Source of the DNA: Rhodobacter sp.
Lineage (GTDB): Bacteria > Pseudomonadota > Alphaproteobacteria > Rhodobacterales > Rhodobacteraceae
DNA: 10,665 nt
Reading direction: 5' to 3'
Assembly (NCBI GenBank): GCA_013824055.1
Contig: PNNE01000170.1
Location: 1-10,665 of the forward strand
Positions 1 through 5,558 of this stretch are shown piece by piece. The translations under genes and the position numbers were made by a program. Every line of letters begins with the position of its first letter. Within the stretch, counting starts at the first letter, position 1. The notes beneath the pieces were generated by a model. That model worked only from the letters and a program-made list of their open reading frames with translations. It was not told the DNA's origin and did not search any database.

Positions 1-16
1 TCTCTCCCGGCTTTCT

Positions 17-44
17 TTGCATTGCGGACCGTGCGGCGTATCAT
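17..44 (+). promoter_or_regulatory. Putative sigma-70-type promoter of the wHTH regulator
   Basis: TTGCAT at 17-22 and TATCAT at 39-44 are separated by 16 bases, a reasonable housekeeping promoter. A start seven bases after the -10 box would fall on about base 51, the A of the ATG, so the mRNA would have no leader. That agrees with the lack of any Shine-Dalgarno sequence before the ATG. This is inferred from motif match only. Confidence 0.4.
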
Positions 45-50
45 CCGCCC

Positions 51-1022
51 ATGCCCTACACGATTGGCCCCCTGCAGTTTGATCCGGTGCAGCGCACCCT
101 GGCGCGTGCAGGTGCGGTTGTCGAACTGGGGCAGCGGGCCACGGACCTTTTGCTGGCCCTGATCGAGGCGAACGGCGCCACGGTGCCCAAGTCGGTTCTC
201 CTGGACCGGGTCTGGCCAGGAGCGGTGGTCGAAGAAGGCAACCTGACCGTCCAGGTCGCAAACCTTCGCAAGCAGATGGGCACAGACGCCAACGGCCGCG
301 ACTGGATCATCACCGTGCCGCGCGTGGGGTACCGGATGGTCGTACCGGACGGCCCGATGCCTGGGCCAGTCGGCAACACCCGTCCGGTCGTCGCGGCGCT
401 GCCGTTCGAGAATTTGTCGGGCGACCTCGACTCCGACTATTTCGCCGACGGCGTTGTGGCCGACATCCTGACGGCGCTGACCCGGTTCAACAAGCTGGCC
501 GTGGTGTCGCGCAGTTCGTCGTTCATGTACAAGGGCCGATCGAATGACTCCCGCACTGTCGCGGCAGAGCTGGGGGCGGGCTACCTGCTGGAGGGGTCGG
601 TACGGCGCGCCGGTGAACGCCTGCGCATCACGGCGCAACTGGTCGACGGGGCGAGCGGTGTCAGCCTCTGGACAGAGCGTTTCGATGGCGACCTGAACGA
701 GGTCTTTGACTTCCAGGACCGCATCACCGAGCGCGTGGCGACCATCGTGGCCCCGGCCATCGAAGCGACCGAACTGGCGCAATCACGCCAGGCCCGGCCC
801 GAAAGCATCCAGACCTATGACATCCTGCTGCGTGCCAAGGCCTTCATCGATGACGAAACCGAAGCGGGCAACCGCGCCGCGCATGACCTGCTGGAGAAGG
901 CGCTGCAGCAAGAGCCGCACAATCCGCAGATCCTCGGCCATATGGTCTGGGCGCTGGAACATCGCTGCGCCATGGGCTGGCCGCTGATCCATCCCAACGA
1001 CGTTCAGCGCTGCGTCGACTAA
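51..1022 (+). CDS. N-terminal fragment of the split regulator (wHTH + TolB-like domain + first TPR)
   Basis: If the TAA at 1020-1022 is real, a 323-residue protein would still be made. It would keep the whole DNA-binding winged helix and the TolB/FlgO-like middle domain but lose most of the TPR region. It could bind DNA without sensing, or be unstable. The start is supported by alignment of MPYTIGPLQFDP with the usual beta-strand that opens this winged-helix type. There is no Shine-Dalgarno upstream. Confidence 0.6.
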   Translation: MPYTIGPLQFDPVQRTLARAGAVVELGQRATDLLLALIEANGATVPKSVLLDRVWPGAVVEEGNLTVQVANLRKQMGTDANGRDWIITVPRVGYRMVVPDGPMPGPVGNTRPVVAALPFENLSGDLDSDYFADGVVADILTALTRFNKLAVVSRSSSFMYKGRSNDSRTVAAELGAGYLLEGSVRRAGERLRITAQLVDGASGVSLWTERFDGDLNEVFDFQDRITERVATIVAPAIEATELAQSRQARPESIQTYDILLRAKAFIDDETEAGNRAAHDLLEKALQQEPHNPQILGHMVWALEHRCAMGWPLIHPNDVQRCVD

Positions 1023-1118
1023 GCCCGTCGCGGGATCCACCATGCGGCGGGCGATGCGCGCATTCTGGCGCAATGCGCAATCGCGCTGATCCAGCCGGGG
1101 CGGGACTACGATGCCGCA

Positions 1119-1571
1119 ATGGCCGTCATCAAGCAGGCGGTGCAGGTAAACCCGAACGACCTTTACGTCCTGCAGGTGGCCGGGGTCATGAATGTCCATT
1201 GCGGCGACCCTGACACTGCCTTGCACTATTTTGACCGGGCGCTGCGGCTGGGGTTGCCCGACAGCTCGATCCGCTTTGCGCTGACCGGAACCGCCCATGT
1301 CCATATCCTGCGCGGCGACCATGCCCTTGCGCTAGGTTTCGCATCGCGGTCGCTGGCCTTGAACGATTGCTTCGATCCCACCTACTGGATGCTGATCGCC
1401 GCACACGCGCATCTCGGTCAGCTTGACAAGGCTCGGGACTGGCTGAGGGCGTTGCGACAGATTGCTCCGGACGCCCGGCTGTCGCGCATCATCGCGTCGC
1501 AGCCCTCGCTTCTGGCCGAGCGGTTTGCGCCGATCGTGGACGGCCTTCGCCTGGCCGGGTTTCCCGAGTGA
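1119..1571 (+). CDS. C-terminal TPR fragment of the split regulator
   Basis: This is the part of the same frame after the stop, from the first available ATG, 150 residues. It contains TPR-like repeats, for example NPNDLYVLQVAGVMNVHCGD followed by TALHYFDRALRLG, and a second copy near FDPTYWMLIAAHAHLGQLDKA. There is no ribosome binding site before base 1119, and the frame is open from 1023. Independent translation is therefore unlikely, and the segment is best read as the orphaned end of the upstream gene. Confidence 0.4.
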   Translation: MAVIKQAVQVNPNDLYVLQVAGVMNVHCGDPDTALHYFDRALRLGLPDSSIRFALTGTAHVHILRGDHALALGFASRSLALNDCFDPTYWMLIAAHAHLGQLDKARDWLRALRQIAPDARLSRIIASQPSLLAERFAPIVDGLRLAGFPE

Positions 1572-1600
1572 TCGCAGACGCGTTTGCAGGATTTCGGAAA

Positions 1601-1629
1601 TCTTCACGTCCTCTTTCAGGACATGAAGA
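1601..1629 (+). repeat. Inverted repeat / stem-loop after the regulator
   Basis: A 12-base-pair stem with one mismatch (arms 1601-1612 and 1618-1629) encloses a 5-base loop CTTTC, 30 bases after the regulator stop. There is no T tract after it, so it is not a classic intrinsic terminator. It may be a weak terminator or an operator for the small gene at 1681. Confidence 0.45.
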
Positions 1630-1680
1630 CCGGTGTGAACGCAGGCTGCCTGCAGAAATCAACCCCTGCAGGAGAGAGCC

Positions 1681-1863
1681 ATGACCACCCCATTGACCAT
1701 CATCTCCCTGTCGCAAGGCAGGTTGGACATGCCACCACAGTCCGATGAGGCCTACTGGAAAAGCCACGAAGCTTACCCGAAACCCAAGACCCTGCCGTCC
1801 TGGCGCCGGGCACGGATCGCATGGCCGCGCTGGTGGCGGTCCTGCCGGGATGATCGTGGCTGA
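1681..1863 (+). CDS. Small hypothetical protein (60 aa) with a good ribosome binding site
   Basis: The ATG is preceded by GGAGAG at 1671-1676 with a 4-base gap (AGGAGAGAGCC-ATG), a convincing ribosome binding site. The gene ends 19 bases before a strong terminator. The product has a plain N-terminal half (MTTPLTIISLSQGRLDMPPQ) and a Trp/Arg-rich C-terminal end (PSWRRARIAWPRWWRSCRDD). It has no signal peptide or membrane segment. The Arg/Trp-rich tail loosely recalls short basic alphaproteobacterial proteins of the DUF1127 type, but the match is too weak to assign. A 7-bp hairpin (arms 1649-1655 and 1666-1672) overlaps the first bases of the Shine-Dalgarno and might limit translation. The frame, signal placement and terminator make it plausible as a gene, but 60 codons can occur by chance. 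Confidence 0.5.
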   Translation: MTTPLTIISLSQGRLDMPPQSDEAYWKSHEAYPKPKTLPSWRRARIAWPRWWRSCRDDRG

Positions 1864-1882
1864 TGTGAAGAGCCCAACATGA

Positions 1883-1909
1883 AAAAGCCCGGCCAAGTGC
1901 CGGGCTTTT
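1883..1909. terminator. Bidirectional rho-independent terminator between the small ORF and hsp20
   Basis: AAAAGCCCGGC (1883-1893), loop CAAGT, GCCGGGCTTTT (1899-1909) is a perfect inverted repeat. It has a GC-rich stem and T tracts reading out on both strands. It sits 19 bases after the small ORF stop (+ strand) and 19 bases after the hsp20 stop (- strand), so it can terminate both convergent transcripts. Confidence 0.9.
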
Positions 1910-1928
1910 CCAATGGATGGCGATGGCT

Positions 1929-2399
1929 TCAGTTGACCTGTTCCGGCTTCGCCTCGATCACCTTGGTCGCGCCATTGGCACGGGCGATCTCGATCCGGCG
2001 GGGCTTCATCGCCTCGGGGACTTCGCGGACAAGGTCGATGTGCAGCATCCCGTGCTCATGCACGGCGCCTGCGACGCGGACGTGGTCGGCCAGGGCGAAG
2101 CGACGCTCGAAAGCGCGGGTGGCGATGCCGCGGTGCAGGTAGGTGCGGTCAGCCTCGTCGGTCGCCTTGCGGGCCGAAACGAGCAGCGAGCCGTCCTTGA
2201 CCTCGACGCTGAGGTCGTCCGGGCTGAACCCGGCGACGGCGATCGAGATGCGGTAGGCATCCTCGGCGGTCTTTTCGATGTTGTAGGGCGGATAGGTCGG
2301 CTGAGCCACGTCAGTGGACAGGACCCGGTCCATCAGGTCGGCGATGCGGTCGAAGCCGACGGTGGCACGGTAAAGCGGTGCGAAATCAAGGTTGCGCAT
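1929..2399 (-). CDS. ibpA: Small heat-shock protein, Hsp20/IbpA family
   Basis: This 156-residue ATP-independent holdase binds unfolding proteins in the cytoplasm and hands them to DnaK/ClpB. The alpha-crystallin domain runs about residues 37-138. It includes YPPYNIEK, YRISIAVAGFSPDDL, LHRGIATRAFERRF and HIDLVREVPEAMKPRRIEI, typical of class A alphaproteobacterial IbpA. The C-terminal I-x-I motif, which docks neighbouring subunits, is I136-E-I138. The usual NGLL-type turn reads HGML here. The ATG at 2399 is chosen because AGGAGG (2406-2411) lies 6 bases before it; a longer open frame to 2471 would put the start upstream of the leader structure. The gene has its own heat-shock-like promoter and a ROSE-like leader, and ends at a bidirectional terminator. 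The symbol is by family resemblance; hspA/hspD-type paralogues cannot be told apart here. Confidence 0.95.
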   Translation of the reverse strand: MRNLDFAPLYRATVGFDRIADLMDRVLSTDVAQPTYPPYNIEKTAEDAYRISIAVAGFSPDDLSVEVKDGSLLVSARKATDEADRTYLHRGIATRAFERRFALADHVRVAGAVHEHGMLHIDLVREVPEAMKPRRIEIARANGATKVIEAKPEQVN

Positions 2400-2402
2400 T
2401 GT

Positions 2403-2482
2403 CATCCTCCTGGAAGCGATGTCAGACGCCTTCCCTTTGCGAGGGCAAGGCAGGTTGCCCGGGCCCGTCATGGCACCCGGAT
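2403..2482 (-). promoter_or_regulatory. ROSE-like RNA thermometer in the hsp20 5' leader
   Basis: In the mRNA, CAUCGCU (2421-2415) can pair with AGGAUG (2408-2403), leaving one bulged G and a 6-base loop. This buries the second half of AGGAGG just before the start codon. The UCGCU strand facing AGGA with a bulged G is the defining pattern of ROSE thermometers, which are known to control small heat-shock genes in alpha- and gammaproteobacteria. Upstream hairpins also fit the multi-stem layout: CCGGG/CCCGG within 2459-2480, GGGCAA/TTGCCC at 2443-2460, and the alternative GCCTT..CCC/GGG..AAGGC at 2428-2451. The last two exclude each other. The pairing was worked out by eye; function is inferred from family knowledge. 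Confidence 0.7.
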
Positions 2483-2488
2483 GACACT

Positions 2489-2518
2489 CAGGTAGGAAGC
2501 GGAAAACCCGGTTTCAAG
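2489..2518 (-). promoter_or_regulatory. Putative heat-shock (RpoH-type) promoter of hsp20
   Basis: On the - strand CTTGAAA (2518-2512) is followed, 17 bases later, by TACCTG (2494-2489). CTTGAAA is the sigma-32 -35 consensus, and the TTGAAA-17-TACCTG arrangement could also be read by the housekeeping sigma factor. Transcription would begin near 2482, giving a leader of about 83 bases. The -35 box lies only 5 bases beyond the stop of the upstream protease gene. Confidence 0.55.
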
Positions 2519-2522
2519 ACGT

Positions 2523-3365
2523 TCAGGGCGCCAGAAACTTGGCCCCGCCCGTTGCCCCTGCGCCAGAGGTGATGCGCTTTGGCGGCTTGCCCGGCATCCC
2601 GGTGACGCCGGTTCCCACGCTCTGCTCCGGCTGGACGGCGGCCTCGCTTGTCGCCTGGCCCCGGCGCAGCGCGGCCTTCAGCCGATCGACCTGCTCGGGC
2701 AGTTCCATGCCGAACGACACGGTCTGCCCGTTCCATTCGCCGCCCGCCGAGATCATCGACACGATCTTCGCCCGGTAGCCCGACCGGTCAAGCACCGGCG
2801 CCCCCGACGAGCCGTGCGTCACGTCGCAGTCCACCGCGATCAGGCGGTCGTCGCGCCCGACGACCTTGCAGACCCGCTGCCACGACAGCGCCTCGTCCCG
2901 GCCCTCGGCATAGGAGACGACGCTGACCTCGTCGCCGTTCGCGGGCCGGGCGACCACGAAGGGCGAGATCACCGCGCTGGGGATCGGCTGGGCCAGCTGA
3001 AGCAGGGCCACGTCAAGGTCGATCATCTCGACCGGGACCGGGTCGAGGTTGCGGTAGGCCGGGTCGACGATGGTTCTGCTGACAGCGGCCTCGACCAGTG
3101 CCGTGCCGTAGGCAAGACCGGCGTGAAAGGTGATGCGGTCGGCGGCCACCGGCACCCCGCCGGGGTCCAGCACGCAATGGCCTGCTGTCAGCACCAGATC
3201 GGCCGCGATCAGCGCCCCGGTGCAAAAGCCCCCGTCCGCGATGTTCACCCGACCCACGGGTTCAAAGCCGCGCAGGTCTTCACGGGTGACCAGTTCGACA
3301 AGGCCGGAGTTTTCCTGCGCCACCGCAGCGCCGGCCAGCAGAAGAAGCGCGGCAAGCGCCCTCAT
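2523..3365 (-). CDS. Secreted trypsin-like serine protease (second gene of the pair)
   Basis: This 280-residue chymotrypsin-fold peptidase has a signal peptide (MRALAALLLLAGAAVA, cleavage after residue 16), so it is exported to the periplasm or beyond. The catalytic triad is visible: H63 in LTAGHC, D118 in DLDVALLQL and S187 in HGSSGAPV. Cys48/64 and Cys166/180 are placed to form disulfides. After the catalytic domain there is a Gly/Pro/Thr-rich linker (about 236-265) and a tail ending GGAKFLAP, closely like that of its neighbour. The start overlaps the stop of the upstream protease by 4 bases (ATGA, 3362-3365), which implies translational coupling. The substrate is unknown. No regulator or inhibitor gene is adjacent. 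Confidence 0.92.
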   Translation of the reverse strand: MRALAALLLLAGAAVAQENSGLVELVTREDLRGFEPVGRVNIADGGFCTGALIAADLVLTAGHCVLDPGGVPVAADRITFHAGLAYGTALVEAAVSRTIVDPAYRNLDPVPVEMIDLDVALLQLAQPIPSAVISPFVVARPANGDEVSVVSYAEGRDEALSWQRVCKVVGRDDRLIAVDCDVTHGSSGAPVLDRSGYRAKIVSMISAGGEWNGQTVSFGMELPEQVDRLKAALRRGQATSEAAVQPEQSVGTGVTGMPGKPPKRITSGAGATGGAKFLAP

Positions 3366-4186
3366 GGCCGGACGAACTTGGCACCCGCCCCGGTGCCGCC
3401 GGAAATCACGCTCACCGCCCTGGCCCCGCCGGACGAATCGGCCCGGCTGCTTTCCAGCGCGGCGCGCAGCGCAAGCAGCGGCTCGGCCAGCGGCACCGCA
3501 ATGGCGACCTTGCGGCCGTCAACCTCGGCCTTGGCCGAAATGACCGAGACGACGCGCGCCACCCCGTTCTCGAAGGTGAAGACCGGCGCGCCGGACGAGC
3601 CGAAATCGACGTTGCAGGTCAGGATCAGCGCCTGACGTTCATCGGCCAGCACCTCGCAGGCTTCCTGGATGGTCGGGGCCTCTTCGCGGTACTGGGCGTA
3701 GGAGACGACGTCGACCGGATCGCCGCGGACCGGCGCCGCCCCGGTCTCGAACGGTTCAAGCGAGGGCAGGCGAATCGGCTGGCTGAGCTCGAGAAGCGCC
3801 AGGTCGCCGCTGACGCGGTCCAGCTTGTCCGTCGCCCCAAAGCGGTAGTCGGGGTGCGTCACGGCGCGGCTGACGCTGCGATAGGCGACGGCGCGGCCGT
3901 TGCGGAAGCCGGCCTGAAACTCCATCTCCTCGGGGCGCATCTGGACGCCGGTGGTCTTGTCGTACAGGCAATGCGCCGCCGTCAGCACCAGTTGCGGGCC
4001 GATCAGCGCCCCGGTGCAAAAACCGTGCTTGCCCATGACCAGCTTGCCGACGGCATCCCAGCCGCGCGCGTCATCCGCCGTTTGCAGCTTGACCATGCCG
4101 TCGTCCAGGGGCTGCGCCAGAGCCTGGAACGGTGCCAGGCCCGCAAGGGCCAGCCCTGCCGCCAGACCAGGGATCAGGTGACGCAT
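3362..4186 (-). CDS. Secreted trypsin-like serine protease (first gene of the pair)
   Basis: This 274-residue peptidase has the same fold and layout as the downstream protease. Its signal peptide is MRHLIPGLAAGLALAGLAPF..ALA, with cleavage after about residue 24. The triad is H72 (LTAAHC), D128 (GDLALLEL) and S198 (FGSSGAPV). Cys57/73 and Cys177/191 are likely disulfides. The C terminus is ISGGTGAGAKFVRP, matching ITSGAGATGGAKFLAP of the partner. The ATG at 4186 is preferred over the upstream one at 4261 because the signal peptide begins there and GAGGGG precedes it. An 85-base gap separates it from glcF on the same strand with no strong terminator, so read-through from the glc operon is possible. 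Confidence 0.92.
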   Translation of the reverse strand: MRHLIPGLAAGLALAGLAPFQALAQPLDDGMVKLQTADDARGWDAVGKLVMGKHGFCTGALIGPQLVLTAAHCLYDKTTGVQMRPEEMEFQAGFRNGRAVAYRSVSRAVTHPDYRFGATDKLDRVSGDLALLELSQPIRLPSLEPFETGAAPVRGDPVDVVSYAQYREEAPTIQEACEVLADERQALILTCNVDFGSSGAPVFTFENGVARVVSVISAKAEVDGRKVAIAVPLAEPLLALRAALESSRADSSGGARAVSVISGGTGAGAKFVRP

Positions 4187-4244
4187 GGAACCCCTCTTGC
4201 CCGCGCGGTCTTCAGGACTATGCGACGACTTTGGCGGATTTGGG

Positions 4245-4265
4245 GCCGGTCGCGCAAGCACCGGC
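4245..4265 (-). terminator. Weak stem-loop after glcF
   Basis: GCCGGT (4245-4250) and ACCGGC (4260-4265) form a 6-bp stem with a 9-base loop, a few bases after the glcF stop. There is no T tract on the - strand, so it is at best a weak or rho-assisted end of the glc transcript. Confidence 0.25.
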
Positions 4266-4271
4266 TTCGGG

Positions 4272-5558
4272 TCAGCCGATCAAGGCGCGCGGCTGTGGCC
4301 CGCCGGTCGCCCAGTCGAGCAGTTCGACCGTGTGCACGACCGGGACTTCGGTGCCCGAGCCGATCTGCATCATGCAGCCGATGTTGCCCGCCGCGATCAC
4401 CTGCGGTGATCTGGCTTCCAGCGTCTGCACCTTGCGGCGTTTCAACTCGGCACTGATCGCGGGTTGCAGCAGGTTGTAGGTGCCCGCGCTACCGCAGCAC
4501 AGATGGCTGTCGGCGGGCTCGACCACCTCGAAACCGGCGCGCTTCAGCAGGTCTTTCGGCGCGGACTTGATCTGCTGGCCGTGCTGCAGGCTGCAAGCGG
4601 AGTGGTAGGCGACGCGCAGCCCCTTCGGCGCACCTTGCGGCAGGCCGATCGCGGTCAGCACTTCGCTGATATCCCTGGCAAGACCCGCCACCGTCGCCGC
4701 ATCCTCGGCCAGGGGATCGGTGCGGAACATGTGGCCGTAGTCCTTCACCGTCGTCCCGCAGCCCGAGGTGTTGATGACGATGGCATCCAGGCCCCCTGCC
4801 CGCCTTTCGGCCATCCAGGCCCGGATATTGGCGGCGGCCGAAGCATGCGACAGGTCCGCCTTGCCCATGTGATGCGTCAGCGCCCCGCAGCAGCCCTGGC
4901 CCTTGGCCACGACGACCTCGCAGCCCAGCCGCCGCAGAAGCCGGATGGTGGCGTCGTTGATGTCGGTGTTCAGCGCCTTCTGCGCACAGCCGGTCATCAG
5001 CGCGACCCGCATCCGCCGCTCGCCCTGCGCGGCAAAGACCTGTGGATCGTCGTTGCGGCTGACCGGAGGGATCGTCTTCGGCGCCATCCGCAGCATCGCC
5101 TGGACCCGCGCGTCGGGGATCATCCAGGCGAAGGGCTTGCCGATCCTTGCCGCCAGCAGCGCCAGCCGGAACCGCCCCGGATAGGGGATCACCCGCGCCA
5201 GAACCGCGCGCAGCAGCCGGTCCATGACGGGCCGCCGGTAGGTCTTTTCGATATGGGCGCGGGCGTGGTCCACAAGGTGCATGTAATGCACGCCGCTTGG
5301 GCAGGTGGTCATGCAGGCAAGGCAGGACAGGCAGCGGTCGATGTGCTTGACCGTCTTTTCGTCCGCCGGGCGGCCCGCTTCCAGCATGTCCTTGATCAGG
5401 TAGATCCGGCCCCTGGGGCTGTCGAGTTCATCGCCCAGCACCTGATAGGTCGGGCAGGTCGCGGTGCAAAAGCCGCAGTGGACGCAGGACCGCAGGATCT
5501 GGTTTGCGCGCGCAATTCCGGGGTCGGCAAGCTGCTCCGGCGTGAAATTCGTCTGCAT
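4272..5558 (-). CDS. glcF: Glycolate oxidase, iron-sulfur subunit GlcF
   Basis: This 428-residue subunit passes electrons from the flavin subunits GlcD/GlcE toward the respiratory chain as glycolate is oxidised to glyoxylate. Two [4Fe-4S] motifs are complete: C25-x2-C28-x2-C31-x3-C35-P and C76-x2-C79-x2-C82-x3-C86-P. Two later cysteine-rich CCG domains carry GQGCCGALTHHMGK and HLCCGSAGTYNLLQP, as in GlpC/LutA/GlcF proteins. Length and order match the family. The ATG at 5558 shares one base with the glcE stop (TGATG), so translation is probably coupled; the open frame farther upstream overlaps glcE and is not used. Confidence 0.96.
   Translation of the reverse strand: MQTNFTPEQLADPGIARANQILRSCVHCGFCTATCPTYQVLGDELDSPRGRIYLIKDMLEAGRPADEKTVKHIDRCLSCLACMTTCPSGVHYMHLVDHARAHIEKTYRRPVMDRLLRAVLARVIPYPGRFRLALLAARIGKPFAWMIPDARVQAMLRMAPKTIPPVSRNDDPQVFAAQGERRMRVALMTGCAQKALNTDINDATIRLLRRLGCEVVVAKGQGCCGALTHHMGKADLSHASAAANIRAWMAERRAGGLDAIVINTSGCGTTVKDYGHMFRTDPLAEDAATVAGLARDISEVLTAIGLPQGAPKGLRVAYHSACSLQHGQQIKSAPKDLLKRAGFEVVEPADSHLCCGSAGTYNLLQPAISAELKRRKVQTLEARSPQVIAAGNIGCMMQIGSGTEVPVVHTVELLDWATGGPQPRALIG

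Larger units (their letters stand above)
51..1571 (+). pseudogene. wHTH / TolB-FlgO-like / TPR transcriptional regulator, interrupted by an in-frame stop
   Basis: The reading frame is continuous from ATG 51 to TGA 1571 (506 sense positions) except for one TAA at 1020-1022. Residues about 1-98 are an OmpR/CadC-type winged helix. Residues about 112-235 match the TolB/FlgO-like domain of adenylate-cyclase/CadC-like proteins, with FENLSGD, YFADGV, SRSSSF, LEGSVR and LVD..G..LW.ERF. From about residue 255 to the end the sequence is TPR-like helical repeats, and these continue smoothly past the stop (next residues ARRGIHHAAGDARIL). The stop probably replaces a Tyr codon (TAC/TAT to TAA), since the context would read VDYARR. 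Proteins of this architecture are usually about 500 residues, so full length is expected. The effector and targets are unknown. I see no gene-specific target in the window. A sequencing error is the main alternative to true inactivation. Confidence 0.8.

Noticed and set aside
783..1322. 179-codon open frame on the - strand across the regulator stop
   Set aside because: It is antisense to a recognisable wHTH/TolB/TPR coding frame, shows no domain, and is explained by high GC.
1489..1896. 135-codon - strand frame through the small ORF and terminator
   Set aside because: It runs over the regulator end and the bidirectional terminator stem, has no ribosome site and no recognisable sequence.
1879..2142. 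87-codon + strand ORF starting at the terminator
   Set aside because: Its first codons are the terminator stem itself and the rest is antisense to hsp20.
1917..2495. 192-codon + strand frame
   Set aside because: Antisense shadow of hsp20 and its leader.
2814..3635. 273-codon + strand frame over both proteases
   Set aside because: Antisense to two proteases with complete catalytic triads; the translation is His/Arg/Asp-rich low-information sequence.
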